A stretch of DNA of 64,000 nt from Galeruca laticollis (GCA_963921935.1 OY998178.1:197254862-197318861), one strand, 5' to 3'; counted from the first letter of the stretch, positions 9,953-21,679 are shown. Notes: generated by a model from the letters alone, not told the origin. Numbers and translations are program-made.

Positions 9953-12280
9953 AGTCCGGGAAAGTAAGGAAATAAAAGTCAAAAGTTTCCCATAATTGAT
10001 TTTTCATTTTCAAATGAAAATATATTGACCCAGCATCACTCTCCTAGATTGTCTAATAATTTCCTCTGGAGTTTGCGACGCAGCTTGCAAGCACAGCTCA
10101 GACCACCTAAAATTCAAGTGATTTATGCTTGTGTCATTTCTGGATATGTCCTTACAAAAAAATCGTAGAGATGAAAATTGAAGCAAATCTTATGCTCTTG
10201 AAGGTGACGTAAATAGTTAAAAAAAAATTTTTTATCTTAAATTTTCCAAAAGTTGAAAAAATTTACGAAAATTATATTTTTGGTTGGTAATTATAAATAA
10301 AATATTATTATCGAGGTCAAAACATAGATGAACATAGAGGGCGAACTTCTAAAAATTTACATTTTTTCAGATTTGGAAAATTGAAAATGGCGGCTGCGCA
10401 AATTGGAAACAATTTTTTTTTCAATCGCGTCTAAATTTATGAACATTAACGATATTGAGAAACGGTTTGTTGCAATCGACAGAGTGAGAGTTACATTTTT
10501 ATAAATAACATAAACAATTTTTTTAAAAAAAAATTTCACATAATTTTTTAGAACATTTACCGAAAATAAAAAATTTTCCATCTAGTTTTTTCTCATTTTG
10601 GCGTTGAAAAATTTGTTTGAAATATGTTTTCACGTTATAAATATGTGTGTCTTTGAAAGACGAGTATTTGAACAAAAAATTTTTTTAAATGCGACTTTTA
10701 CAAGTAGAGATAAACAAATTCAAAGTCTGTTAGATTCTGTGATAATATTGATTGATATTTTCAAATTTTGATCACTTCGCTAGGTTGTCGAATCCTAACT
10801 CAACTTAATCACAAATTTTCATTTTTCTACCGTCAATTGGTCCATTCAAAAGAGAATAGTTATCCTAGCTCGCTCGGCCAAACGGTGCGGCGGCAGCTGC
10901 TTGGCGTTGTGGTGGGGGGTCAGGAAATGGCTCTGTACAATTTTCCTCGTCATTATAATTAGCAAACAAATCCTCATGGATATTATTGTAACTATCAATT
11001 GCAAGTTCACAATCAACTAATTGAGTCATATCAAAATTTAGCTCATCACTCAGAGATTCATTATCATCCTCGTCATTGTCAAATGCCGTACTTACAATTT
11101 CGATGTTATAACAGTTTTTGCCTTCGCAATTTTTACATAATATCGTACAATGTATGCCAACTTTTTTACAACCACACCTGGTAGTAGAGCACTCTGTGGT
11201 ACAAGAACACGAAATAATGTTCAATCATTCGTCGGGTACAAGTACGTCGTCACTCATGTTAGTAAGGGTATTTTGGGCATTCGAAGAGAATGAGCGCTGA
11301 CCCCACACCAGAACGCCAAGCAGCTGCCGCCGCACCGTTTGGCCGAGCGAGCTAGGATTACTGTTCTCTTTTGTATGGACCAATTAACGGTAGAAAAATG
11401 AAAAATTGTGTTTGAGTTGAGTTGGGATTCAACAACCTAGCGAAGTGATCAAAATTTGAAAATTTCAATTAATATTATGACAGTATCTAGCAGATTTTGA
11501 ATTTGCTTATGTCAGCTCGTAAAAGTCGCATCTGAAAATTTTTCTCTCAAAATACTCGTCTTTAAAAAACAAACATATTTATAACGGAAAAAGATATTTT
11601 TAAGAAATTTTTCAACGGCTAAATGAGAAAAAACTAGATGTAAAAATTTTTATTTTCGGTAAATGTTCGAAAAAATTATATAAAATTTTTTTAAAAAATT
11701 TGTTTATGTTATTTATAAAAATATAACTTTCACTCTGTCGATTTCAACAAACCGTTTCTCAATATCGTAAATGGTCATAAATTTAGACGCGATTGAAAAA
11801 AAAAATTGTTTCCAATTTGCGCAGCCGCCATTTTGAATTTTCCAAATCAGAAAAAATGTAAATTTTTAGAAGTTTGTCCTCTATGTTTATCTATGTTTTG
11901 ACCTCGATATTAAAATTTTATTTATAATTACCAACCAAAAATATAATTTTCGTAAATTTTATCAATTTTTGGAAAATTTTAAATCGGGAAATTTTTTTTG
12001 GAAAAACTATTTACGTCACCTTCAAGAGCATAAGATTTGCTTCAATTTTCATTTCCACGATTTTTTTGTAAGAACACATCCAGGAATGACTAGCATAAAT
12101 CACTTGAATTTTAGGTGGTCTGAGCTGTGCTTGCAAGCTGCGTCGCAAGCTCCAGTGGAAATTATTAGACAATCTAGGAGAGTGATGCCGGGTCAATATA
12201 TTTTCATTTAAAAATGAAAAATCAGTTATGGGAAAATTTTGATAGTTAACAGATTTTTCGACCTTACTTTCCCGGACTAA
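9953..12280. mobile_element. Foldback element with ~970-bp inverted arms and captured coding fragment
   Basis: The left arm (about 9953-10920) and right arm (about 11299-12280) are reverse complements along almost their whole length, from agtccgggaaagtaagg at one end to its complement at the other. They leave a unique centre of about 380 bp. The arm tips next to the centre are GC-rich (gctcgctcggccaaacggtg). A candidate 8-bp target duplication, imperfect, is caataatt at 9945 versus aaataatt at 12281. The element sits inside the older DD41D transposon just 3' of its transposase. The centre encodes part of a cysteine-rich CXC-like protein. No transposase is present, so it must be mobilised in trans. 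Confidence 0.85.
10865..11224 (-). CDS. Captured CXC (tesmin/TSO1-like) cysteine-rich C-terminal fragment
   Basis: The 119-residue frame begins MNIISCSCTTECSTTRCGCK and continues KVGIHCTILCKNCEGKNCYN. This is a single dense CXC-type repeat with about ten Cys at regular spacing. It is followed by an acidic tail (FDNDEDDNESLSDELNFD) and a Pro/Ala-rich end that runs into the foldback arm. CXC repeats bind DNA in tesmin/LIN54 proteins. Similar Cys tails also end some uncharacterised insect transposon-associated proteins. There is no upstream domain, so this is a 3' gene piece trapped between inverted arms. Whether it is translated is unknown. Confidence 0.55.
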   Translation of the reverse strand: MNIISCSCTTECSTTRCGCKKVGIHCTILCKNCEGKNCYNIEIVSTAFDNDEDDNESLSDELNFDMTQLVDCELAIDSYNNIHEDLFANYNDEENCTEPFPDPPPQRQAAAAAPFGRAS

Positions 12281-12469
12281 AAATAATTTATACAGATGTT
12301 CATTTAACTGCCCCTATTATCATTACTGAATAATACAATGATGACAAATGTGGTATGGTTGAATTTGTGTTCAAGTGATATATCCAAAATTGTAATATTA
12401 TACTGGTTGTCCCATTTAAAAGAATTATGCTGGGGTCACGTGACCCGAAATGACCGTCATTTTATAATT

Positions 12470-12889
12470 AGCCTGTCCAAGCGAGGGTTGGTTAATACCA
12501 AAAGTAAATACCGTAGCGTCCTAGCTAGGATTGGTATTAACCGTTACGTCATTGTTTGATGTCAAATTACGTCACGGTTAAAACCACCAGTAACCCTGTT
12601 AGGAGCAGAGTTATAGCGGTTGACAGATGTGATATTTGAGATTTGTTTATGGCATATTCATTAAAACTGAAGTTCTTAAGTTGCCAAATGGGAAAACGAG
12701 AATAAACACTGAAAATCAAATCAAAACAGCGAAAATTTATCTACACAAATCCTCTAGACCGTACAGAAAGTATATAAATAAATACATTGGTAAATACCGC
12801 TATATCAAAGCGACCAGTATAAATGTGACGTATTTTGACATTTGTTAACATTACCGCCGGTAATAACCACTCGCTCGCTTGGACAGGCT
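12470..12889. mobile_element. MITE, 420 bp, TIR agcctgtccaagcgag, TA target
   Basis: The ends read agcctgtccaagcgag and ctcgcttggacaggct, a 16-bp perfect inverted repeat, flanked by ta on each side. It interrupts the right inverted repeat of the old DD41D element: the left repeat of that element lacks it, which serves as an empty site. No coding capacity is present. Confidence 0.85.
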
Positions 12890-12970
12890 AAATAAATATA
12901 AGCAGTAGTTTCGACTGTTTATATATGTCATATAAACAGTTTTTGAGAAATTCGACAATCAAAACGTCAT

Positions 12971-13364
12971 GTATTGTAAAATTAAGGTTTTTAAAAATAG
13001 TTTTCGGTGTTAAAAAGTCAGTAGGATCTGTGCTGTTGTGAAAAAACTTTGTCGAATCATTCGTATAAAGAACTCACGATTTGGTGTTTCAACATGGAGC
13101 GCGAATTCCAGAATCTACTATCTACGAAGAAAGAAGAAACCGGAGCTCTTCAAATCGCTTGTAAGTGGCAAGTTTCCTTGTTTTACCTTTCCATACCTTT
13201 TTAAAAGAGTAGGAGAGATGTAATTTTCAATTTAAATATACTTGCTGCCGATTTATTTTATGAACGAACTGGAAAATTTATTGTGAACATTCACTAAATT
13301 AAATATTAAAAAAAATAATAATAATAATTTTTGAAATTTATTTTCATCTGTGAATATAAACGAA
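12971..13364. other. No gene seen
   Basis: Region between the DD41D element and a gypsy gag. It might include 5' untranslated or LTR sequence of the gag element, but no repeat or primer-binding site was recognised. Confidence 0.4.
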
Positions 13365-14440
13365 ATGTCTACTGCTACTACTGCTCCTACAAAAACCCTC
13401 AATTGGGAATTATTTAAATTAAAATTAGAAAATATTAAACCTTATGACGGTAACAGTAATACGTTAAATAAGTTTGTAATCAAGTGTGAGAAATTAATTG
13501 AAACATATGCGATATATAATGATGTAATAAAAAACCATATATTGGATTGTATACAAGAAAAACTCATAGGAAAAGCTGAAGCCATGGTAGGAAACCGTAT
13601 GGAACTAAATACATGGCAAAATATTAAGGAAGCCTTGAAACAGTGTTTCTCAGATCGAAGAGATTTGGACTGCATCACGAACACGAACAAGGCCACTCAA
13701 AAATGAAAATATAATCGACTTCGGGGCTAGACTTCAATTGCTGAAAAGCAAGATTATACAGAGAATCAGTAATGACTTTAGTCTTACTGAAAATGATAAA
13801 AGATGCAACATAAATCATTGTAATAAGACGGCACTGAACACCTTTGTTTCAGGATGTACCGGTATCCTTAAAAACAATATTTATTTGAAAAAGCCTAACT
13901 CTTCAGAGGATGCGATGGCTTATGTCGAAGAATTTGAGAAGTTTGAAAGATTATACGGTCATTTAAATGAGCCGAGATCCTTAAAAAATTCTAGTAGTTA
14001 TAAGTCACCTAATAGTAATTCATATAATTATAATAATAATAATCAAAATCAGAATGATATTTAAGCCAACCAATTAATATAAAATCACAACCACAACAAC
14101 CTCGACATTATCCGACTAATGCGCCAGTATTTAGTCCAAAACGAAATGTTTTCAGGCCACACCAAATACCTGTACATAGTTTACCTAGACTGGAACCTAT
14201 GTCGACAACGTCGAGAAACTATACGGATTCTCCAAGGAAAAATAATAATTTTATAAATAAACATAATAATAATACTGGTAATAATAATAATAATAGATTC
14301 AGAAATAGTAACAATAATTATTTCCAAAATAACAGTCAAAGATCAAATTTTATAATCAAAATATTGGTACAAAAACTCTCAATAATATGTGCGACATATG
14401 TAGGCAATATTAAATTAAGTGGAAGTGCGAATAATTAGCC
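13365..14440 (+). pseudogene. Ty3/gypsy-type Gag, broken
   Basis: The start is the ATG at 13365 (MSTATTAPTK). The first block reads IKPYDGNSNTLNKFVIKCEK, then LIGKAEAMVG and WQNIKEALKQCFSDRRDLDC, which is the capsid-like region of gypsy-group Gags. After a frameshift near 13700 it continues GARLQLLKSKI, then KTALNTFVSGCTGILKNNIY and DAMAYVEEFEKFERLYGHL. A long Asn-rich AAT stretch (about 14015-14340) precedes a partial zinc knuckle (MCDICRQ) near 14390. Stops separate the parts. No protease or RT follows on this strand, so only the 5' coding part remains. Confidence 0.75.
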
Positions 14441-14489
14441 GTTAAATAAATTAAAATTAGTGAATTATAAACACTTTGATTAGAACAGT

Positions 14490-15620
14490 GTCTTTTCTCT
14501 TCATTATAATGTTTCTATCCTCCAAATATTAACTTAGCTTATCGTTTACTTTGAAAGTTACAATTTATTTTAGTTTTGGGGGTGACCTTTCAACCCTTGT
14601 TTTCCATCATAAGCAAATTTTCTTTAAACAGTGCGTTTTCAACATTATATTACTTCTACCCTCCAAATATTAACTTGGCTTCTCGTTTCCTTTAGAAGTT
14701 ACAATTTATTTCAGTTTTAAGGGTGGCGTGCAATCCTTGTTCCCCATCTTTGTAAAATTTCCTACAAGCAGCGTGCTTTCAACATTAGAATGCTTTTTCC
14801 CTCCAAATATTAATTTGGCTTCTCGTTTCCTATGGAAGTTACAATTCATTTCAAATTAGGGGGTGACATTTCAACCCTTGTTCCCTATCGTAAACAAATT
14901 TCCTCTAAACATTGTGTTTTCAACATTATAATGCTTCTACCCGCCAAATAATAACTTCGCTTCTCGTTTCCTTTGGAAGTTACAGTTTATTTCCGTTTTA
15001 AGGGTGACGCTGCAGCCATCGTAAGCAAATTTCCTTCGAACAGCGTGTTTTCAACCTAAGAATCCTTCTACCCTCCCAATATTAACTTGGCTTCTCGTTT
15101 CCTTTGGAAGTTACAATTTATTTTAGTTTTGGGGGTGACATTTCAAACCTTGTTCCCCATTGTAAGCAAATTTTCTTTAAACATGTGTTTTCAACCTAAG
15201 AATCCTTCTACCCTCCAAATATTAACTTGGCTTCTCATTTCCTTTGAAAGTTACTATTTATTTTAGTTTTGGGGGTGACGTTTCAACCCTTGTTCCCCGT
15301 CGTAAGCAAATTTCCTTTAAACAGTGTGTTTTCAAAATTATATTGCTTCTACCCTCCAAATATAAACTTGGCTTCTCGTTTCCTTTGGAGGTTACAATTT
15401 ATTTTAGTTTTGGCGGTGACGTTTCAACCCTTGTTCCCCATCGTAAACAAATTTTCTTTAAACGGTGTGTTTTCAACAGTATAGTGCTTCTACCCTCCAA
15501 ATATTTACTTCACATCTCGTTTCCTATGGTTGTTACAATTTATTTGTTTTCAAGGTGACGTGGCAGCCCTTGTTCTTCATCGTAAGCAAACTACCTCCAA
15601 ACAGTGTGTCCTCTACACCA
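14490..15620. repeat. Tandem repeat array, ~145-bp unit, about 8 copies
   Basis: Each unit contains ccctccaaatattaacttgg, then cttctcgtttcctttgg, then gttacaatttatttt, then gggggtgac, and the pair caacccttgttccccat and gtaagcaaatttcctt. Units recur about every 135-150 bp with scattered substitutions and small indels. Open frames across it are artefacts of the repetition. Confidence 0.85.
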
Positions 15621-15859
15621 ATACACCCCTACTCATTGAATATAAAGGTGTCTCTCCGAAATATGAATTCGATTCAATACATATTTTGCACGCTACTGAA
15701 ACTGCGAATTGAGCAGTTCTCAACATTTTTCAGCTAAAATCGGCTCCCATCTTCACGCCCGTTAGGAAATTGTGGTTCGTTAAATATTTTCTTAATACGC
15801 ATTCACTCGTTGACTGATGTGGACTGCTCCACAACTAATTAATCTGAAAATGCTTCGGT

Positions 15860-16600
15860 GATCGGTAAAACTCGTGTCCCTTCTGAACAACTAGTATTAA
15901 TGTACGACCGCAATTATAACGAAATGGCTTCTGCTACAAAAACGCTAGCGTTTAATTGCGCCCCGTCCTTACGATGATTCAATAAAGTTGATTTGATTAA
16001 CATCTCGTTTGCTTTTTTAAAAGACTCTGGACACTTTTCTGACCAAGTCTCTGTTTTTTTATTTTGTTCTGATTTCAATAATTAATACATTCAAGCAATG
16101 GATTTACAATTTTTGTGAAATGAGGTACCAATTTGTGATAAAAATTTATCATTCCTACAAACCTTTGTAATTGTTTACAAGTTTTCGGAATTTTGAGTTC
16201 TGAAATAACTTTAACGTGTTCTTCAGAATACAGAAATACCTCAGGTGTGATAGTATGTCCTAAAAAATTAACCTAACACTAAAAATATTTTGAATTTTTG
16301 ACATTAACGCTAAATTCGTCTAATCTCTCAAATAAAATGTAAAGATGACTTAAGTGATCTTCTTCGTTTTTGCTAAAAATCAAACTGTCAACTAGGTGAA
16401 CAAATAAATATTCAAGTCCCCTGGTCACTTAATTAATAAATCTTTGAAATGTATTTCCAGCGTTGCGTAATCCAAATGGTGTACGTAAAAATTCGAATGC
16501 ACCAAACGGTGTAGTTATTCGTGTTATACATAAATATGTGTTCTGCGTCCACAGGTATTTGATGATATGCTCCAACTAAATTAATTTTTGAAAAGCTTTA
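15860..16600 (-). pseudogene. Ty3/gypsy reverse transcriptase remnant
   Basis: On the minus strand, across several frames, the remnant shows KINLVGAYHQIPV, FEFLRTPFGLRNAGNTFQRF, VHLVDSLIFSKNEEDHLSHL, NFLGHTITPEVF, CKQLQRFVGMINFYHKLVPH and CPESFKKANEML. This is the order of a gypsy RT palm, thumb and connection. The catalytic YLDD is replaced by HLVD. It is opposite in strand to the gag at 13365, so it is a separate insertion or an inverted half. Confidence 0.75.
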
Positions 16601-16639
16601 GATCCGTAAATTTTTAAATTGACATTTGATATTACTGAC

Positions 16640-17600
16640 AATGGATAACTTTCCGGAACTGTTTGTCTATTTGAAAAGCGATAGTCACAGCAAGGGACGC
16701 CAATCTGCAATCTTCGAGACCATGTGCAAAGGTGATGTCACTGAAGATGATGACGGTCTGCAAACACCTAAATTGCTTACTAAGGGGGTGTTTATGAATC
16801 ATTTTTTCTATATCATCCATGAAAATTTATGTTAGAAGGGGGCTGAGGGGGTTGTCCATAATCAAACCATCTTTACTAGTATAAACCTCTCCATTGAAAT
16901 GAAAATAATTTCAAACACACGTTTAATAAAGTAATGATATCAGAGTGAATTATAGGATTAGCACTATTGTGTGCAAGAGTTATAGTTTCTTTAGGTGATA
17001 TACTAGGGAACAGATTTGTTACATCGAACGATATGAATTTAGAATTATGCGGTAATATTATATCTTGAATATTATTAATTAATTCCGTTGAGTTTTTAAC
17101 TGAAAATCGAGGTTTGAATGAACAATATTTAGAAATGACATCTATGAGAATCTTTGAAATTTTAAATGGAGGTGCTGTGAAATAAGGAACCACTGGTCTG
17201 ATTGGGTACCCCTCTTAGTGGAGTTTAATTAATCAATAAAGTTCAGGGTGTTGGGGATTGCGTAAAAATAATTTATATTTTTCTTCATCGTTAATAATTG
17301 ATTTGGCGTTATCTACTGCTAATTTCATTTTTTTCTGAAATTAATTAGTTGGGTCTTTTTTAAAGGTCTCAAAATTGCTTGCCTGTATTGTTGGTTTAAA
17401 TGTATAATCTTCTTTGGCTAATGCTATTACCGTATTTCGTTTATCTGTTTTTGTGAAAATCAGACTATTCGACTTTTATTTTTGTTGAATTGATTTGGCG
17501 ACTGATAATTCAAAGTTGGGATTGTTAAACTTGACAAATTCTTTTTTTCTTCCATTTGTAAACGTGGTTTTACAACTCATACGTAAAGCATTTTTGTTGC
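16640..17600 (-). pseudogene. Penelope-like element, second family, RT fragment
   Basis: The minus-strand order is TDKRNTVIALAKEDY, then KYKLFLRNPQHPELY, then GYPIRPVVPYFTAPPFKISK, KFISFDVTNLFPSISPKE and LIMDNPLSPLL. These are Penelope-like RT landmarks (the DKG.. N-terminal block, the P-IRPVVS block and the FDVTNLF catalytic motif). The residues differ throughout from the PLEs at 19.3, 32.4 and 49.5 kb, so it is a distinct family. The YVDD region and GIY-YIG domain are missing, and stops and frameshifts are present. Confidence 0.75.
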
Positions 17601-17644
17601 TCGTGATGCTTTGCGCAATTGTTGTACTAACTACTATTATTTAA

Positions 17645-17830
17645 CCCTATCAAATGCGCTTTTAAGTCCACGACGCTGGATTGTTGTATTCAGTTGCTTT
17701 ATCTATACAATTTGTCTAATTAAGAAAATAGCATCCATAGTACTGTGGTTATTTCTAAAGACTTATTGTTCTTCAGCCAATGTCAATGTTTCTTTTATTT
17801 TGATATGCTAGTCAGTTGTTTAAGCGTACC
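17645..17830 (-). pseudogene. LINE reverse transcriptase fragment
   Basis: A short minus-strand stretch reads LAEEQ, stop, VFRNNHSTMDAIFLIRQIV, then LKSAFDRVK. This is the GFR..RSTMDAIF..RQI....KAFDRV segment of an RTE/R2/CR1-like RT finger region. It has two in-frame stops and no flanking RT blocks. Confidence 0.6.
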
Positions 17831-19340
17831 ATTCATTAAGCTGATGCCCCACTAATTTTCTGGATTTGTCTATCTTCTTTTTAATAGTCTATTGATATCA
17901 GAGTACTTTCTTTTCAACACTACGGTACTTTCTTTCCAATGTTACGGTACTTTCCCCCTGTCTATTATTATTTATTATACTGATTAGTTTCTACAGCCAC
18001 ATGCGGCCTCCATATTTTATAAGTTCATTTTATATTCTGTCCGATCCCGGTTACTTTCTATTATTTAGTTGATTTACTTTTTTGCCTACTTCTTTCGTGG
18101 ATATTAGCACTACGTTTCTATCATTCTTTGGGAAAATATTACACACATGCAAACAAAAGTCTTACTGAGAAACGAGTATCATCGTTCGAACTACTCACCC
18201 TAGTATCTTGGTGAATGTAATTAGGAGAATGATAAAAATAAATGAATGAACAATTATCATATATAAATAGCTATTCATGTAACGAGTTATGAAATGCATG
18301 ATGTTGTGTAACGAGTGAAATTTTTGACGGGCGAGCGAGCTCCGCGTAGCGGGGTGAGCGAGATCACGCAAAATGACACGAGTTACACAAACAAGTATTT
18401 CATAACGTGTTTCATACAAGATTTTATCTAATTTTGACAAGAAGAAAGCTTAGTTTACCTATCAATAAAGCATTTCATAACGTTTTATACAAGATTCTAT
18501 CTAATTTTGACAAAAAGAAAATTTAATTTATTTTGTGAGTCCTTTTGACAAAAAGAAAATTAAATTTATTTCTGATTTGAAAACATCACTTTTTGATTCC
18601 TACAAGTTATGCAACCAATATTACATAAGACTATACTTTTATTTTATACATTAATTTCAGACTTTTCTTTATTATTTTACCATTAATAGAAAATAAGAAA
18701 GGGATTGTCACTGATATTCTTGGTGAATCAAGCACCCCAAGTTCAAGATCAGTTATGCATGCATCACGAAATTACATCAACTTCTAATTCTGCAAGGGTT
18801 AACCTAACAAACTGTTCGAAATGTGTCATAAATATTCATAATGCATAGAATAAAATGTGAATTATTCTAGTTGTTCTTATTGTTATTAGTTCTCTTCAGT
18901 TCTAGTTGTTGTTATTTTTCTATAATATGACATTAAACTTTTTTTTTCTCTCTTGTTTTTATTAACTGGTGATAAAATTAATTTTTCATCACCAGTTACA
19001 TAATATTTTTCATTATGTAACTGGTTACGAAAAATGTGACGTTTCCTAACTGGAGGACAGTTTTGAAAAATGTCACTTTATATGTCAAAATTAGATAAGA
19101 GGTATTTAAAGAGTGTGGTAGCATCTATTATCGTTTCATAAAATACGTTTTTTGATCGAAATCATGTGTAGTTGTTTTTCAATATTCCAAAGGAACTCTA
19201 CATGCTGGAAATAAACTAAAAATTTTATATTCAGCTTGTTTTGTTGTCCAAATAATCAAAATCTATGCAAACTTTTCCATTTTACGTAGACAAATTGAAG
19301 GTTGCCTTCCTTTTTTTGAAAATCCAATCCAATAACAGAA
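17831..19340. other. Repeat-rich non-coding DNA with palindromes
   Basis: No gene was recognised. An imperfect palindrome of about 130 bp is centred on gagctccgcgtagcggggtg (18277-18405). Short direct repeats of atctaattttgacaa.aagaaa follow at 18425-18565. A complementary tgtcaaaattagataa sits at 19085-19100, so 18425-19100 could be a MITE-like unit. A shorter hairpin lies around 18980-19025 (ccagttacataa ... ttatgtaactgg). Confidence 0.5.
18277..18405. repeat. Imperfect palindrome
   Basis: The arms pair gagttatgaaatgcatg..gtgtaacgagtg with the complement of cacgagttacac..gtatttcataacg around a GC-rich centre. It is a typical MITE-like hairpin with no coding content. Confidence 0.6.
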
Positions 19341-19414
19341 GTGGTTCAAATGAAACTCAATGTTTCTAGGTAATTTCACCATATAATGAAAAATGTTGAA
19401 AATTCTGAAAAATT

Positions 19415-19448
19415 GACAATTGTTTCGATAACTGAATATCATCGTCAG
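19415..19448 (-). ncRNA. Hammerhead ribozyme-like motif
   Basis: The minus strand reads CTGACGA, a GATA/TATC stem with a 6-nt loop, GAAAC, AATT and GTC. These are the conserved hammerhead core elements with a 2-bp helix III (AC/GT) closed by AATT, the minimal form reported in Penelope-like elements. One extra unpaired nucleotide follows CTGACGA before stem II. Confidence 0.65.
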
Positions 19449-19719
19449 AATGACAGAAGTTACATTTTATTTGATGCGTACCTGATGTTTAGTAGTTATT
19501 TTTGGCTAGGCCAAGAAGTGACCTAGCTTGTCATTGACTTAATATATGTTAATAGAAAAAAGAAGAAGATGTCATATTACAAATATTGAAGCTTAGATAT
19601 TATTAGCCCTATGGTGATATCCTGGATATCATTTTGCCAATTAAGATCAGTATAACTGCGCAATGATATAGAAAACTATATCTGCTGATCTTTACAATTA
19701 TCAATTAAGAAGACACTTT

Positions 19720-20480
19720 AATAGTGGAGAACTCCCTAGATTTATCTGTTCATTGACGACTTCATATTGTGAGTTTCTTGAGTGTCTTCTAATTTCCAAC
19801 TCTTCACGGAACTCCAGTTCTTGTTTCTTATCACAAATATGTAGTACGTCTCGTTCTGTGTTAGGTGTCAATCAATGGTTGGTGTCAAGTAGATGTTTTG
19901 CGTAATGCGATTTATCTGGCTGTTTAAATCTGTATGCTCATAAGTGTTCACTGTATCGGATTTCAAAATTTCTAAGGGTCTGACCCAAATAGACAGCATT
20001 ACAGTCTGGACATTTGAGTTTATATATACCTGATTTCTTCAATGTTGCTATTTTTGTTTTAACATTTAATAACTTTGTACTTTCGTTACTTTCTGTTTTA
20101 AAAAAAATGGTTGTATTCGTTGCTATTAGAAATATTTCCTGTACATGTAATGGTTTTATAAGTTCTTATTTCTTCAGTTTGTTCAGAAAATATTAGTTGT
20201 AATGCCACTTTTTCCTCTTTTTTATTAGTTAGTTTATTTATCATATGTAATGGATAATCGTTGGATGTTGCTATTTGTCTAATTGTATTAATCTCTCTAT
20301 CAAAATTACATTTGTTCATAGCAACTGAAAAAGCTCTATGTATCATTGAATTGTATGCCGCTAGCTTATGTGACATTGGGTGATTGGAATTATATGCAAT
20401 TTTCACATCAGTGTGTGTGTTGGTTTTCGGTAAATTGCATAATCAAGTACATTATTATGTTCAAATCAAGAAAATTGATT
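19720..20480 (-). pseudogene. PLE 1 minus copy: RT C-terminus and GIY-YIG endonuclease
   Basis: On the minus strand, RT thumb-side blocks (HRAFSVAMNKCNFDREINTI, ATSNDYPLHMINKL) lie in 20098-20406. GIY-YIG blocks (CPDCNAVYLGQTLRNFEIRY, SEH....YRF, LEVR.HL) follow toward 19720 in other frames. The GIY motif, CCHC-like linker and RT palm are broken or absent. It is non-functional. Confidence 0.7.
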
Positions 20481-20559
20481 TAGTTATTTTCTCCAACTTC
20501 TAATGTAAATTCAATTTTTGGGTGTAAATTGAGTTACAAGATAACGCTAAGCTTATTTC

Positions 20560-21251
20560 ATTTGACGTTACTAATATGTTCACTTAAATTACATAGAGCA
20601 TTTTCAGTTCCTATGATCAAATGTAATTTTGATGGAGAGATTAATACAATTAGACAAATAGCAACACCCAACGGTTATCCATTACATATGATAAATAAGC
20701 TAATTAATAAAAAAGAGGAAAAAGTGGCATTACAACTAATATAAACAAACTGAAGAAATAAAAACTTATAAAACCATCACATATACAGGAAATATTTCTA
20801 ATAATATTTCGAAGATAATATCTTTAGCAACGAATACAACAATTTCTTTTAGAACAGAAAGTAACGTAAGTACAAAAGTGTTAAATGTTAAAACAAAAGT
20901 ACCAACATTAAAGAAATCAGGTATATATATAAACTCAAATGTCCAGAATGTAATGCTGTCTATTTGGGTCAGACCCTTAGAAATTTTGAAATCCGATACA
21001 GTGAACACTTACGAGCATACAGATTAGATCAACCAGATAAATCCCATTACGCTAAACACCTACTTAACACCAACCATTCATTGACACCTAACATAGAACT
21101 AGAAGTGATACATTTTTGTGATAAGAAACAAGAACTGGAATTCCTGGAAGAGTTGGAAATTAGAAGACACTTAAGAAAGCCACAATATGAAGTCGTCAAT
21201 GAACAGATAAATCTAGGGAGTTCTCCACTATTAAACTGTCTTCTTAAGTGA
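20560..21251 (+). pseudogene. PLE 1 plus copy: internally deleted RT plus GIY-YIG domain
   Basis: The copy starts in the RT fingers (ISFDVTNMFT-like, in a shifted frame) and jumps directly to HRAFSVPMIKCNFDGEINTI, so the whole YVDD palm is deleted. The stretch from 20964 to 21251 is open: MGQTLRNFEIRYSEHLRAYR followed by DKSHYAKHLL and FLEELEIRRHLRKPQYEVVN. This is most of the endonuclease domain, with the GxxR-like Arg and C-terminal Glu regions retained. Confidence 0.75.
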
Positions 21252-21512
21252 TAATTGTAAAGATCAGCAGATATAGTTTTCCTGGTTTTCTATATCATTG
21301 CACAGTTATACTGATCTTAATTGGAAAAATGATATCCACGATATCACCATAATGCTAATAATATCTATACTTCAATATTTGTAATATCACATCTTCTTCA
21401 TTTTTCTATTAACATATATTAAGTCAATCACAAGGTAGGTCACTTCTTGGTCTAGCCAACAATAACTAATAAACATCAGGTAGGCATAAAATAAAATGTA
21501 ACTTCTGTCATT

Positions 21513-21546
21513 CTGACGATGATATTCAGTTATCGAAACAATTGTC
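21513..21546 (+). ncRNA. Hammerhead ribozyme-like motif
   Basis: This is the plus-strand counterpart of the motif at 19415, with the same CTGACGA / GATA..TATC / GAAAC / AATTGTC layout. Cleavage would be expected 3' of the GTC. The upstream ttct and downstream regions could form a short helix I with an internal loop. Confidence 0.65.
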
Positions 21547-21679
21547 AATTTTTTTGAATTTTTTAACATTTTTCATTATATTGTGGAATTAGCTAAAAAC
21601 GTTGAGTTTCATTTAAACCAATAATATGAGTAGATTCCACGAAGTAAGGGTCGAGACAGTTAATTTTCCAATAACAGAA

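Larger units (their letters stand above)
8362..12970 (+). mobile_element. DD41D Tc1/mariner-like transposon, old copy with nested insertions
   Basis: The left end starts cagggtgtccca after TA, like the intact relative at 39091. The left terminal inverted repeat (8362 to about 8650) pairs with 12290-12970, including the ggtcacgtgaccc block seen on both sides. The extreme right terminus is missing: similarity ends around aaaacgtcat without the caccctg end. Inside are a decayed transposase (8848-9905), a foldback element (9953-12280), and a 420-bp MITE inserted in the right repeat (12470-12889). Confidence 0.8.
19341..21667. mobile_element. Penelope-like element, inverted dimer 1
   Basis: A minus-oriented partial copy (19341 to about 20490) lies head-to-head with a plus-oriented copy (about 20530-21667), joined at their truncated 5' sides. 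The whole unit is flanked by a perfect 12-bp duplication, ccaataacagaa, at 19329-19340 and 21668-21679. The dimer therefore entered as one insertion. Each half carries RT C-terminal, linker and GIY-YIG-like endonuclease remnants and one hammerhead-like motif. Confidence 0.85.

Noticed and set aside
14490..15620. Regularly spaced repeats considered as a CRISPR array
   Set aside because: The whole ~145-bp unit is repeated with no unique spacers, and the setting is clearly eukaryotic.
13365..16600. Gag at 13365 and RT at 15860-16600 as one gypsy element
   Set aside because: They are on opposite strands with a satellite between. No LTR or inversion breakpoint was seen to connect them.
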